Shown: positions 1 through 11,749, counted from the first letter of the stretch. The stretch is DNA of 64,000 nucleotides from Siphonodentalium dalli (GCA_032622095.1 CP136066.1:131225917-131289916); one strand, 5' to 3'. The notes: generated by a model not told the origin, from the sequence alone. Numbers and translations: made by a program.

Positions 1-373
1 ATATCCCTGATATATGTGTAAATTTTCACGTAAAAACTACGAAAGAAAGATAACAAAATTACAATTAGTTTTATAGACCCACTCTCAATCTCACACATAG
101 TGTAAATGCATGCGTTCTCAAACACGTGGTAAAGTTTGTCCGAAAATCTATTTTTAGCATATGATATCATTATTCGTGACGTACTCGGGAGCTCAATGCG
201 TACAAGCGCTATTGTATTAGCTACAGACCCAGAGATAGAGAGTTAATATAAATACACACACAGACATCAATTGTGATTTTTATCAGGCTGACAGGTGTGA
301 ACTTAATGCTTAGACAGCACTCATGCCAATGTGGGTTATTAAAATAAAATAAAAACAAATTATTGTTCTCTAA
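1..373. other. no recognisable feature
   Basis: AT-rich sequence with only short ORFs. I see no gene, repeat or RNA signal. It could be intron of the BTB-zinc finger gene downstream, whose first exon(s) are not in view. Confidence 0.4.
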
Positions 374-815
374 CCTGAATTTAGTGTGTCTGGCATTTGC
401 AGAAAGAGGTTCCCAGAGGGTGAATTTAGTTATGCTATCCTGCACAGCAGTCTAGCATCACCAAATACACTAGCCAGGGTCCTCATTCTGCTTAACCTCA
501 TCTTCTGGGAAGTATATAGGCACTTAAATTGACACTTTTAGTTACTTTTTCCCTTCTGTTTATAGTTTCTATATCCCCTAATTTGTGAATATAAAATGCA
601 TAATTGAGGTGCCCAGTGGGTGCACATCACCAACTTTAACTGGAGAACATCAATCTAATGCTATGTCTCCCATAGCAGTTGAGGCCTACACAGAATGAGG
701 TCCCCAGAGGGTGAATTTGGTGATGCTAGCCCACATTGCAGGATTGTGTCATTAAATTTACCCTTTGGGGACCTCATTGTGCAAATATCAGACACTATGT
801 TCAGGCTTGGCTGTT
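374..815. repeat. MITE-like inverted repeat, family M1 (diverged copy)
   Basis: The left end (a GTGTGTCTGGCATTTGCAG stretch, then AGAGGTTCCCAGAGGG) is the inverted complement of the right end (CCTTTGGGGACCTCATTG, then TATCAGACACTATG). The interior holds further partial copies of the phrase GAGGTCCCCAGAGGGTGAA. The family is clear because a near-perfect 254-bp hairpin copy lies at 52500-52753. About 110 bp near 491-600 look unrelated and may be a later insertion or decay. No coding capacity is visible. Confidence 0.7.
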
Positions 816-887
816 CGAATATTTATATGTTCTTAACCACCAGTATCCAATTGAACTCATTATACCCTGATTTTGCAAAGAAAACTT

Positions 888-2075
888 GGGGGGGTATATT
901 GGATTGAATTTGTCAATCTTCTGCTGTACCATCAGACTGTTTTCCCATCCATCCATCTGTCATTATGTCTCTATCCGTCCATCAATTGTTTTCTTCTCCA
1001 GATACATATTAAAGACCAAATGGGTTTATATATTTAGGTGTGGATGTAAATCCTTGTTTTGATCACAGCTGTAGGAGTAACACAATACATTGGTATCACT
1101 GGGCAAAATGTTTGTGCCATCATTAATTATCTTCATGTCAACAGGTCTCCCAGACTTTCTGGTAGCTGATAGTGGCTTTATGAATGGACTTTTATCCCAT
1201 GTTTATCTCAGATACAAATTACCTGTTTGACAGATAAAGTTTATTTTTACTATTAATATTAACCATTTCATGACCAGAGTTGTGCTGGTGAGAGCAATGA
1301 AGACACTGTGCTCTCATATATGCTCCCATGGGAAGCCTCCCATATAAAAGAGAATGCACTGGCTTTCAAGGTCATGGTAATTTTGTTAAGGCAATAGGCA
1401 TCCAAATAAATCATGTATGTCATATTCTTGCAGGGATGTCGCCACTGTGTTGGGGGGGGGGGGGGAAGCTCACATCTTCTCTAGACTGAATGGGTTCATA
1501 TTTGGTGTAGATATTCCCTAGGTGACTTACATTCATCATTCATATTTGTTTAAATGAGGTCACTCTATCAAATGGTTATGAAGGCAGGGCCATAACTCTT
1601 GCTCTCCATAGTACTTCTTAAAAACTACCTCTTCTGCTGTACCATCAGGTTGAACGGGTTCATATTTGGTATGAACAGTCCTTGGGTGACCCGGAGTTCA
1701 GATTTTTTTTCAAATGGGGTTATTGGTTTTAAATGGGGTCAACTAGGGGTCAAGCAAAGGAAAGTTTTCCTCTTAATATGCTTCCTTCACACAGACCATC
1801 AGGTCTATTTTACTGATATTTAGTATGAAGGGTTCTTTGGTGTCTGGGATTCAAATTTATTCAGATGGGGTCACCAGATTAAATAGACTGGGACCAGGGA
1901 CATAACTGTATGTCTCTATAGTAATACTTAAAAATGTCTTCTCAAGAGAGGTTGGACTATTTAGCTTACATATAGTATGGAGGATCCTTTAGTGACTGAG
2001 ATTCAGATTTGTTAACATGAGGTCAACCTGTTAAGAAATGACGGGGCTATGGGGACTTCACTTAAAACATCTACC
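888..2075 (+). repeat. modular tandem-monomer element, family C (interrupted copy)
   Basis: The copy opens with a G-run and TATATTGGATTG, has a degenerate CATCCATCC/CCGTCC stretch, then monomers with the family phrases GGGTTCATATTTGGTGTGG, TCAGATTTGTTCAAATG and AGGGCCATAACTC. Similar copies are at 12753, 16137 (minus), 35325 and 38755. About 400 bp (1040-1480) interrupt the monomers and contain a small MITE. The pseudo-ORF at 1599-1823 is a by-product of the monomer. Confidence 0.6.
1256..1390. repeat. small MITE, diverged relative of the 7280-7662 palindrome element
   Basis: TTAA followed by CCATTTCATGACC on the left faces GGTCATGGTAATTTTG and TTAA on the right. Inside, GTGCTCTCATATATGC and a rearranged arm ending AGAGAATGCACTGGC mirror the palindrome of the 7280-7662 element. 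The TTAA flanks fit piggyBac-type target choice. The copy is decayed. Confidence 0.45.
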
Positions 2076-2199
2076 TTGGAACTACCTGACTGATTAATCT
2101 GACATATATATGTTGTTTTCGGGTTCATGGATAATTTGGCTTCAAACATGTCTAAATAGTTTATAAAAAGGTGCTTGTGAGAATGGAAATTTCGAACAA

Positions 2200-2470
2200 T
2201 TGAGAAAGTTTGAGACGTCAGTTGTGAAATTCCAACCTAAGACTTGGGAATCTGGAGCCCGGTCAGGAGGGGATATGTTGAGCTGGAGGGGGGATCTGTA
2301 GTGTTCCATTGGTAATTAAAAGGTAGATATTCGCTGATCTCTGTTTAGATCCGCTTCTTATAAAGTGATTATGAAAAGTTCTGACTGTTATGGTCTCAAG
2401 AGTCCCAGTCTTATCAGTCTTTGCAGTCTGGTGAGCGACCCCACAGTCTTTGACTGTCTTGTCTTTAATG
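2200..2470. repeat. interspersed repeat, family I, copy 1
   Basis: The segment around 2385-2465 (GTCTTATCAGTCTTTGCAG, then GGTGAGCGACCCCACAGTC) has a roughly 80-85% similar counterpart at about 14715-14805. Both copies lie in the BTB-zinc finger gene region, one upstream of the BTB exon and one inside the following intron. Function unknown: a transposon piece or a duplicated intronic segment. The 98-aa minus ORF here is not supported. Confidence 0.5.
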
Positions 2471-2785
2471 GCGTGATTGGTATGGTTGAAATTTGACGTG
2501 ATATAAGTTGAATGCTGCATTCTTTCAGTGGGCAAAGTGGATGGGCAGTGGGTGCTCACTTATCAATTTGAATCAATGACATAAGAGCACAATATGTCTA
2601 AAATTAGTAGTACTAGTAGTCCATTTCCAGATACAGTCCTTTTACAGGTACTTAAATACTGGTAAATTCATCAGTGAATGGCCTTGACACTCTCCATCAC
2701 AAATGTATTTTATTCAGCTGTTTTATTCCAGCTATGATCTGATCCTAAGATTAAAAACAACTTATTGACCTTCATTTCTTTACAG
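2471..2785. other. intron upstream of the BTB exon
   Basis: AT-rich sequence ending in a good 3' splice site: a pyrimidine-rich tract (TTCATTTCTTTACAG) whose AG is at 2784-2785. No exon for the N-terminal half of the BTB domain is visible between base 1 and here. Confidence 0.5.
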
Positions 2786-3543
2786 GCACACAAAGTCGTT
2801 CTGTTTGCATTAAGTGGAAAACTCTGTGCAGAATCTTCAGCATATGATTGTGGCATTCTGGAGGTAAATATGCCACCAGGTGTCAGCAGCAAGTCTATAT
2901 CTGCTTTTCTCAGATACATATATGAAGGTTATTTATTTCTCAACCAAGAAGTATCAACTGACATGTTCAAAATAGCTAAGTTCTTAGAAATCAAGTGTTT
3001 GGTCGAATGTTGTGAGGACTTCTTGAGAGCTCAGAAAGCTAAAATTCCGATTGAAGATGGAACAGTTAAGGTCGGAGAGTTCAGGCATGTTAGAACGTCA
3101 TGTGACAATGACCATTTGCTAAAAACTGTGCAGGATAAGGACAGTGTTTTGACTGTGATTAAAAAGAGAAAATTAGTTCATGTGGAAAGCAAAATATTGC
3201 CTCAAACTGATGACAACTCTATGTTAGTAACAGGTCAGGATCATTCCGCCGAAAACATTCCTGTTGAAGATGTATATTCTAGTGATGTCGAAGACAATGA
3301 AATCTCAGATTCAATAGACTGTGACAGAACTGGTGATCATTCTGAAAAGCAGCATGGCAGTAAGACTGATTTCATTGTTAGAAACACTGCGAGTGGTGAG
3401 CAAGTACTCGTCACACAGGACTCAGCTGATGCTCACTCTGAGATTTCATCTGGTGACCAGACATTACATCAGGATCAAGCCTTGGATGGTGTGAAGATTG
3501 AGCCGCAGGAAATAAGTGATTCAGAAGAGTTACAAGCTGGAAT
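2786..3543 (+). CDS. BTB/POZ-domain exon of a BTB-zinc finger protein gene (internal exon)
   Basis: The exon opens in phase 0 directly after an AG acceptor and reads AHKVVLFALSGKLCAESSAY. This matches the core of a BTB/POZ domain (the conserved A-H-K-x-V-L-x-x-x-S stretch). Next come the hydrophobic V-N-M-P-P-G-V strand, F-L-R-Y-I-Y-E-G-Y, and the C-terminal helices with F-K-I-A-K-F-L-E-I-K-C-L-V-E-C-C-E-D-F-L (residues about 30-85). The remaining 170 residues are acidic, Ser/Asp-rich and probably disordered linker, with an acidic SDVEDNEISDSIDCD tract and a K-x-E-P near the end (VKIEPQE, a possible SUMOylation motif). It ends at a consensus donor, GTGAGT at 3544-3549, after two bases of a codon (phase 2). 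The first BTB strands and helix must lie in an earlier, unseen exon; the ATG at 2765 is intronic. BTB domains dimerise and recruit corepressors. With the zinc-finger exon at 18208 this predicts a nuclear transcription factor. BTB assignment strong, orthology unknown. Confidence 0.88.
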
Positions 3544-4289
3544 GTGAGTACTCATTTTTTCGATGTGCCCAGACAAATTATCAGTTCACTGACAATTATC
3601 TTGTAGTTAGTGCTTCAGAATCATTAGGATCTCATTCAGGATGCTTGATAATTTTTGGTTGAGAATTCTGTAATAAAACTTGACCTGTGGTTTGAAGAAT
3701 GGTGGTGGGCATTTGTTCTCTCAAGTCTGTTGCAACCTTAATGAAAAAATGTTATCCACTTTTTACAAAATTTCGATCATGGCTTCTAGTCTTGGAAGTT
3801 TTAAAATATCAGTTCTGTCTAAATTTTATTTCAGGAATACTGCCTCTTATTTGTTTTCCTGGTGTCCATTCATGATGTGCTATTATCTTCAAGAAACGTT
3901 TTTTGTCCATTGGTTCATGGCTTCTACTCACGAATATCTCAGTCGGGATGGGATGTAAAACCAGTCAGGAGTATATTTCGGCATTTTTGGCTCTTAGACT
4001 GATCCATGTGTCTATTTCACAACATTACCAACTTCACTGCTTAATGACGGCATTGCATCATCATTCATGTGCTGGCCCGTTGACTAGTTTACGGCCATTA
4101 CCAGTGAAAAAATATAACTGGAATATCACGAAAACTGTAAAACTGACTCTGCTGAAGGCTATTGTCATTCACATTTCTGGAGCATCATATATTGTTGGTC
4201 TCTTCCCCATTTTACCCGCTTCTGATTGGCCCAAATCTTGTCACATGTTTGTTTGTAAGGTGACATTGTTTTTGTTGTTCACTTGATGT

Positions 4290-6924
4290 TATATTGCAAG
4301 AATATCTCCAAGCACACACACACAGTGCAGTAACTCAGCTATTTCACATACAATGTACATACATAGTCATTATTCTTTTATACCCCAACTGGTTCACAAA
4401 AAACACAAGTTATGGTGTTGGCTAATTTGCATATAATTAGTTAACACTTACTGCAGCCCTCGAAATTCACCACGGCAATCGGCATTGCCATGACAATCGC
4501 CATAGGCTTCAATATTCACCATCGCAATTGACTGCTGTTGGCCACGGACTGCCGTAACAATTGATAACATGTTCACTTTCCTCGGATCAGGCACTGCGGT
4601 CAGTCAAAAAACATAACTCCAGTATCACTAACGTACGCGGCATCGGAAGAGTCAGGTTAACTTCTGCCTGGATCCACGTGGCGTGACGTAATACTAATAG
4701 GTCGATTGCAGTGGATTCGTAGAGATGACGAAATATGAGTGCGACAGAGAATATTGTTTGATCGAAAGCATTTTAATTAATACGTCACAAGATTCGCCTT
4801 GATGGCTAATAGATATTTGTTCCCTGAATGGAATAAAATTTAAACATAAGTTCAAATTAAACAGTCATGCATAGACGGGTTCGTGTTTGCTAGGTGTCTT
4901 AAACTGTTAATCGGTCGTCGCTCGGCACGTTCAAAGCGTATAAAACAGCACCAACAGGGCCTTTTTTGTCGGAGTGTTCACGCGACTGTCGAAAAAGAAC
5001 AAAACAGTCGCTTACGATAATGATAATAACACGGTGTCCGAGTCAAAATTGACACACTCCAAAACATTATTGAACATGGGGGGCGGATAATTTGACAACA
5101 GTATCAACCAACAGTATCAACTATCAAGTCGATTCAAGTGAAAAATAAACATACAAAAAAAAAAACCGTAACGTTGGTTGTGGCAGAATCACGTCTGTCG
5201 GTTTCGGTCGGTATTGTTTAAAACCGAAACCGAGTTGTTTTCTCGGTTAACCGCCCATCACTAGTTGTAAGGGGCACAACTCTATTATACTCCTGAGACA
5301 CGATGGTTGCGGTGCACACGAGGTGATGTCGTGCTCATGATAATGTGCAGTAAGATACACGGGATACCTGGGGAAAATGGATAATATCAATGAAATGACT
5401 GGGTCAGTCATTCTTGAGAACTAATATTGGGATCCAAATAAACATAGGGGGCGGAATAATACTATTCCTCAAAATTAAGAGAAGTTGTGCTAGCCCTTGT
5501 CTGATTCTTAATAATCATTGTACATCACAATGAATTGGTTTTTACATGAAAAGCAGTCATTTGGAATGAAATAAAACAAATTATAGGGACCCAAATAAGC
5601 AGAATACAGGGAGGATTTTTACTCAAAATTAAATAAGAGTACCTGTGTGTATGTTTATTTGGATCCTGATAAAAGTAATATTTCATCAATTTATTATACT
5701 AAATTTGTAGATAATAGATATAAAAAAGTTTTAATTAATTATGTGTTCAGAATCCCGCCGATAGCACAGCAACGGCCGCATCCGTAGTTACATTACAACC
5801 GGAAATAATATTACGATGCTCAGACATAACCTGATTTCGCAGAGTAAATTTGTGCAATAAAAGCAGAAAGATCCACTTTGAGTCATCAATTTGGAATTGC
5901 AAATTAAATAATTTCTGCGACTTTTTGTATAGGGAGTGTCAGAAAATATCTCGCCCGGCACAAAACTTTCATGCTATATCCGTTTCCGGATCATAGTTTT
6001 AAAGTTTGCGCATATTTCCGTACTATTTCCGCTACTTTCGATTCGTCATCGGGTGATGGAGAGGTGGCACATTTGTCTTCATTGGTGAATTTAAAATAAA
6101 TTACCGAAATATAGTGAGATTTTCGAAGAACTGGAAAGATATACATATGGAATGTTGTAGATTGGCATCTAGGGTGTAAGAGGTACCAACAATTTTTAGT
6201 GAAAAAATATTTTTTGTAGGAATACAGTTGAGTTCAAAATGGGTGGCAACAATTTTCTGTTTCATTCCTTCCGTGACCTGCGGTCCCGGGTGCTGGTTCT
6301 GCCAATACAAGAGGGTTTTTGACAAAATTCCAGGCTCCTGTGATTAATGATAGGCCTATCGCTAAAACAACAGTATAGCCAAGCATAGTCTCAATTTTTG
6401 TGACGGTGATGAAGTTTTTATAATCCATGTTCCCAAATATACTACTTTTGGATTAAAAGGAACCAATGTTATATCTCCCCTGCTGGGAATTCCAATTAGT
6501 CACATGTCCCGGTGGGGAATCCCCAAATCAAAGTTTGTGATGAAGCAACTGATTGCAAACAATTTTAATCAAAGTAATGCATCCTACTGAAGCATTTGGG
6601 GCTCAAAATGGGTGTTAATGTCGGAAAAGCACTGGTTAAAGGCTTATTTTTCATGTCTGGTGGTTGTTCATAACGGGTAAATTTTGTCATTTTTGCCACA
6701 AATCACCGATAGCTGGTCGCATTTGACAGGTGGTCGCTCACGGCAGGTCATTTATATAGTAAAACCAGTCCATACAAAGCCAATGCGGTCGTTAAAATTT
6801 TATCGGAAGTCTTTTTACGACTTTTGTCAAATCATGGTTTATGTGATTAATGCACATCAAATATAAAGACATTTGGTTTAGGCCATAATAAATATATTCC
6901 TAGATGATCATCGGAAGTTTTTTT
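4290..6924. other. intronic DNA with possible decayed transposon ends
   Basis: No convincing gene. The stretch at 4455-4560 has CAGCCCTCGAAATTCACC and internally similar ATTCACCAYSGCAAT phrases, like one end of a hAT-type element. Around 5185-5265, cggttt/accgaa inverted motifs end in CGCCCATCACTAG, again hAT-like. Neither has a recognisable partner end. The 127-aa ORF at 3903-4286 has no family features. A GC-richer stretch with ACCGGAAAT and TTTCCGG motifs lies at 5750-6060. Confidence 0.35.
6234..6428 (-). CDS. possible small membrane-protein exon (unrecognised)
   Basis: A 64-aa ORF begins at an ATG in strong Kozak context (GGGAACATGG on the minus strand). Residues about 15-36 (M-L-G-Y-T-V-V-L-A-I-G-L-S-L-I-T-G-A) form one hydrophobic, membrane-spanning-like segment, preceded by a charged N-terminus. 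A potential donor (CCGCAG then GTCACG) follows the codons for P-A-P-G-T-A, so it could be a first coding exon. It matches no family I can name and lies antisense inside the BTB-zinc finger intron. It may be a chance ORF. Confidence 0.22.
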   Translation of the reverse strand: MDYKNFITVTKIETMLGYTVVLAIGLSLITGAWNFVKNPLVLAEPAPGTAGHGRNETENCCHPF

Positions 6925-6965
6925 GTCCCCCGAAATTTCGGGGGACTATTAAAATAGCCGGTGTC

Positions 6966-7880
6966 CGTCCGTCCGTCCGTCTGTTCCCACAAAATGCCAC
7001 TTATGTGTCTTCGAAGCCATTCAAATACCATTTGGACTCAAATGATTGCCTATGTGGCTAGTCACATAAGCAACCTCATTTGACAGCTGAAATGTGATCT
7101 AAGTGGCCTGAGAAAGTCACTTGAAAAAAGTCCTTTAATAAATGGAAACAATTTGTCCATCAATATGGATGTCCAACCAGTGTTCTATGGACACGGACGG
7201 ACGGCTTAAGTGGCTAGCAACATTAGCAACCTTATTTACAAATATACAATATTTTTCTTAATCGCGCTTTATTTCTTAACCCTTTACCCAACAGAAGGGC
7301 CCTGTGCCAATGCATTCTCTTATATATGCGAGTCGACCATAGGTCGCCTCGCATATATAAGAGAATGCATTGGCTTAACACATTAAAAATTATAAAATTG
7401 TTAAAGAATGTAAGAAAAAATGGTAAAAAGTGTTAACAAAAGATTTTTTTTTAGGCCAATGCATTCTCTTATATATGCGAGGCGACCTATGGTCGACTCG
7501 CATATATAAGAGAATGCATTGGCACAGGGCATAACTGTAACTATCACAATGTGGTCAAGGAGCCGGTTCCAATGATATCCATATTTGTATGGTTCTATTG
7601 AGACAGACCGAAGATATTTTAGGCTGTTGAAGCTTTATTTGGCCGGTTTGTTGGGTAAAGTGTTAATGAACTCTCTAAATTGTGAATGAAGAGTTGAAAA
7701 AATACTATCTGCTGACTACTTCACATGCGCCAACCTTAAATCACAGAATACATTGACACTTGATTTGCAGCCTCGCAAGTAGCATTTCGTGAGAACCCCT
7801 TTTGAATCCACGTAAAAACAAGTAGTCACATAGGTCACACCATTTTTTCTAGCCACTTAAGTTTGTAGACACATACTAGT
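6966..7880. mobile_element. family H element inserted in a CCGTCCGT array
   Basis: Rich in TATGTGGCTAG and inverted CTAGCCACTTA motifs. Ends resemble a short inverted repeat: CCCACAAAATGCC on the left, GGCAAAATGTGGG on the right. The left junction is CCGTCCGTCTG and the right junction GTCCGTCCGG, so it sits exactly within the microsatellite of the family-A carrier. A second copy is at 38850-39340, also inside a CCGTCC array. It is itself interrupted by the 7280-7662 element. Confidence 0.55.
7280..7662. mobile_element. piggyBac-type MITE made of two nested perfect palindromes
   Basis: Flanked by TTAA on both sides (7276-7279, 7663-7666), with terminal inverted repeats CCCTTTACCCAACA / TGTTGGGTAAAGTG. 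Two 69-nt palindromes (7306-7374 and 7455-7523; arms begin GCCAATGCATTCTCTTATAT) are exact inverted copies of each other. A loop of about 80 bp with its own TTAACAC/GTGTTAA ends separates them. No coding capacity. The TTAA target and C-rich ends fit piggyBac-mobilised elements; no transposase was seen. Confidence 0.75.
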
Positions 7881-8930
7881 AAGGGGCAAAATGTGGGTCC
7901 GTCCGGAAATAGTTTCCGGATGATAACTTTAGTTTCGGTTATTAGATCAAAAGCAGACCAAAATAAAGGTCAAGTTCGAATATGGGTTTGCTCCGCCCAA
8001 TTTTGCAAGAGTTATGGCCCTTTTTTGACTTGGGGGGGGAAAACCCCTGAAAGTTGGTTTCCGGATGATAACTTTAGTAGAGTTAATCGGATTCAAACCA
8101 AATTTGGTATATTACTTTCTCCCAGCAAAACACAGGTCAAGTTCGAACTTGGGTTCTGCCCGACCATTTTTGGCAGAGTTATGCCCCTTTTTCGACATAG
8201 AAAATTCAATTTTACTTCTTTTTTTTGGTTTCCGGATGATAACTTGATTTTGGATTGTTTATATGCAAAACCCGTTTTTTTGTGGATTACTTATATCAAA
8301 ATACAGCTCAAGTTCGAATTTCGGTTTAATCCGATAATTTTTGCGAGAGTTATGGTCCTTTTTTGTCCGCCGACCGGACATATAAAACCCCAATAGTTGG
8401 TGTCCGGATGATAACTTTAGTAGAGTTAATCAGATTTAAATCAAATATGGTATGTCTCTTTCTCCCAGCAAAACACAGGTCAAGTTCGAATTCGGGTTCC
8501 GCCCGCCAATTTTCACCAGAGTTATGTCCCTTTTTGACTTAGAATTTTTGCCAATTTGAGGTTTCCGGATGAAAACTTTAGTAAATTATGTGTACTGAAT
8601 GAAATTAAATTTGGTATATGTAGGTTTACTAGCACAAAAGACAGATCAAGTTCGACGAATTTGAGTTTGAACCGATGATTTTGCTCAGAGTTATGGGCTT
8701 TTCGACTTAGAAAATTCATTTTTTCTTGTAATTTTCTTCATTTTGTGCCAATTTGAGGTTATATTTTGACTTTAAGAGTTTTTTTAAGATTTGGTTATTT
8801 GTATGCATGACAGTAATGAGACAATGCACAAGTGTCTTATCCATATAGTATACTTCTACAAAGCCTCCGCTCCAAATGAAGCCACCGGTTCGGGGGACAC
8901 TGTGGCCGAGCGGCCTTTTATTTAAATTGG

Positions 8931-9769
8931 GGCGGGGGAAGGTATTTATTATTTATTATTTATTTCCAGCTCGGCATAGATGAACCAAGTAAAGTTGATT
9001 CAATTCATTGCTATGTTGTATACATGTGCAATATTAATAAAATGTGAGTTAAATGAAGTGAAAGATGGAAATAAATAATACCTCACAATAAATGTCATGT
9101 TGTTGTATATATATATATTCCCAATTTCTCATCATTTACTTCATTTATAATAAAACACATATGTATATATTAATATCGCACACACATATGATGTGGTGCA
9201 AAAATTCCATCTAAAATGATTTTTAAATTTGTGTTTCACTTTCGTAAATGGTATAATAAATAAATCCGAGGCGGGCCGAAAAAATCATATGACGTGGTTT
9301 AACTACATGTGCTGTTGGGAAAAGGGTTAAAGCGAGGTGGTCACTCTTGGCTGTGGTCGCTCAAAGCAGGTTTCACTGTACATACACCTTTAATCATTTT
9401 GAGTATAAATGGCTGTTGCCACACAGGTTTGCCCACTAGTGATGGGAGAGTAGAGGACATCATATATATATATGAAGCCTCAGCTATGCTTCGATACTGC
9501 AGATTTTAATAGTATAAATAAGAGAGAAAATTTGTGCTGTCTTGATGGGGGTCAATTATCAGCCCACTACAATGGCTGAATTTGGAAGACTTTATATGCA
9601 CCATAGTCCTGTTGTGTACATGTACCATGTCTCCTTGTCAGATGCTGCCAATAATATTCTATATTTTTTTTGTATGATTCTTTCTTGCTAATTTCAGTCG
9701 AGAGAATCCATGTAATCGGAATGTATACTAGTCTATGTCTATATGTTACCACATACTTATTTTACATAT
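8931..9769. other. no recognisable feature
   Basis: AT-rich intron with a TATATATATATA run near 9107 and short ORFs without family features. At 9433, CACTAGTGATGGGAG resembles a hAT terminus, without a partner end. Confidence 0.4.
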
Positions 9770-9879
9770 ACATATATTTGTATATACCGGCACATTATAC
9801 TTGAAATTTGGTTTTTGAATAGCCCGGACAACGTCGGGCTCATCGTCTAGTACACATATATTTGTATATACCGGCACAT
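9770..9879 (+). mobile_element. Helitron-like 3' terminus flanked by 26-bp direct repeats
   Basis: AGCCCGGACAACGTCGGGCT (9821-9840) can form a stem. CATCGT and CTAG (9847-9850) follow, then T: the hairpin-plus-CTRR ending of Helitrons. The 58-bp remnant (9796-9853) sits between two identical 26-bp copies (9770-9795 and 9854-9879; they begin ACATATATTTGTATATACCG). Helitrons normally make no target duplication, so the direct repeat is odd. Related ends occur at 17785-17813 and, inverted, at 63588. Confidence 0.65.
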
Positions 9880-11063
9880 ATCTATTCTTGTCAATATCAT
9901 GTAAATATCATGTACATTTCATATGAGAAATAAAACATTCAATAGTTCCATATTCGGGCCAAAACTGTGGCTAATTGGATAAGTTGACATTGAATTATTA
10001 TTATTATTTTGCATGTGTGTCAAAACTTGTAATGCTATGGGAGGAAATGTACAATTATGCAAACATGTTCTCCGGCTAGTCCAAGGTTAGAGCCTCCGCT
10101 CAGGGATGATCTTGGTGGGGATCCCAACTGGAGTTTTCATGTTATGTGTCCTGTTGACATACTATTTTGTTTTTATTTATTTTGTTTTCGAAATTGTTTA
10201 TATGTATTTTGATTTCCTCCATGATCCATAGATCCTGAAAATGTAGATTGTTGAAATGTGCACCAAAATCTGACTGGCTTGCATATCGTTAATTTCAATT
10301 ATCATCTTAGTTTCGACGCACATGGTCCCGATTGTACCCGGTTAAATATGGCTGCTTGATAAATCTGGCCCGACAAAATCAGGGGGTCATCGCACATGAG
10401 TCGGAATTTCCGATTTTCACTCCGGTCATATAATCATGCTATGGTCACTTTAGTCTACAGTAATGCCCTAAATAATCAACTCCTTAACCACAGCAGAATT
10501 ATGGGTAATTTTTCAGCATTTAGTCGGAAATATGGCTTGTTGCCATTCATCAGAAAGCTCTCAGTGAGCTGAGTATTCAACTAATTCTTGTTCAGACATC
10601 AACATTGTCTCTTAGGCCAAACTGTTTTTTTTTCACTGCTGACCTTTGCTGTTTCTGCTCATCAGTAACAAATTATTTAACCACATTTCACTGGTGATTA
10701 AAGATGCATAGGACCCACCAACTACATCCAAGATGAAAACTGAGAAGTCAGCTTGAGTTTATATGCCTCTGCCACCAATATACCTGTATGCTTTCTATAA
10801 ATCTTGACATCTCTTTAAAACTTTAAATGGCCTTTAGATTACATTTTGTATTCCTGGGAATGTATGGTGATCTTTATGACTGAAGACCAATAACAGTCCA
10901 CAAGGTTTCTTAGATAGGAATGGCAAGCTAATGAGTATGCTCAGTGTGGGTTTGCTCAAGTTACACATTCACTGTTTATCACTACCACTAATCTCACCAT
11001 TCCCATGTGTGTATTAACCCTCTCTATACTAAATACTCATTGACCAGACAAGTAGATTCCTTA
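9880..11063. other. no recognisable feature
   Basis: Intronic AT-rich DNA. No ORF, terminal repeat or tandem repeat that I can support. Confidence 0.4.
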
Positions 11064-11134
11064 GGAAATGTTCAGATAATAAGTTCAACAAACGGCCACA
11101 GACCGTTTTCTAAACTTATTATCTGAACATTTCC
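11064..11134. repeat. 71-bp hairpin (short palindromic MITE)
   Basis: GGAAATGTTCAGATAATAAG on the left is complementary to CTTATTATCTGAACATTTCC on the right, and the match continues inward through AACGG/CCGTT. It has a loop of about 6 nt and no coding content. A single copy was noticed in the window. Confidence 0.8.
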
Positions 11135-11749
11135 CAGCAACTAATATGAATCCTTCTGCACATATATTATCTGTCGGCTACTTATTTTTCCATGACATCC
11201 ATCCAGATGAATAATGGACTTTTTCAATGTATACATTATAACTGAATGGGGGAGTCCCATTTATATAATAATTAAAATGTTGAACAAAAACAAACTCTTT
11301 AATTCTGGATTTTTTCAATATTATTCAATAATCTGAGCTATGTTTCAAATAATAGTACTGGATTTGAATTTTGTGATATACGTCCAAAAACTGTTCTCTG
11401 TAAGTGACTGACAGAGAATTATGAAGACACAATTACCACCTTAGCGAATGTCCAAAAAAAAAAATGATTCAAGCATTTTTATTTGTATTTTTTTTTTAAA
11501 CCGACTCAACCAAAACAATTTTGTTTTAATCCGTAAAGCATAAAAATAACAAAGTTTGGCCTTACTTCTGAGGACTGGTTTTGCTTAACACTTCCAGAGA
11601 TGTGAATCTAAAAGCTAATCAATTGACTTTTATAGATACTGTTTAGTATGATATAGTAACATATGCATGAAAATTAGCAGAAAGAAATATGGTATCAATC
11701 CGATAAATACCGGTACTTCTTCACCAGAGGGGTCCTGGAACATTTAACA

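Larger units (their letters stand above)
6925..8930 (+). mobile_element. modular tandem-monomer element, family A, full-length copy with nested insertions
   Basis: It opens with a perfect 22-bp palindrome (6925-6946: GTCCCCCGAAA and its complement), then CTATTAAAATAGCC and a CCGTCCGT array. The array is interrupted by a family-H element (6966-7880). Next come about five monomers of roughly 180 bp with TTTCCGGATGATAACTTTAG, CAGGTCAAGTTCGAA, AGAGTTATGCCCC and a closing GACTTAGAAAAT. The right end is TTCGGGGGACACTGTGG, a GGCCGAGCGGCC hairpin and TTTTATTT at 8889-8925. The architecture (5' hairpin, microsatellite, tandem monomers, 3' hairpin) is that of Helentron-associated elements. The 167-aa ORF at 7893-8396 is read through monomers and is not a gene. 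Confidence 0.7.

Noticed and set aside
2263-2559. 98-aa minus-strand ORF overlapping the region before the BTB exon
   Set aside because: Covers a repeat copy (family I); no domain, antisense to the gene.
2765-2785. ATG at 2765 as the start of the BTB protein
   Set aside because: It lies upstream of a clear acceptor AG, and the BTB domain would lack its N-terminal half.
7893-8396. 167-aa plus-strand ORF
   Set aside because: It is read through ~180-bp family-A monomers; the same frame patterns recur at 17225-17505. No domain.
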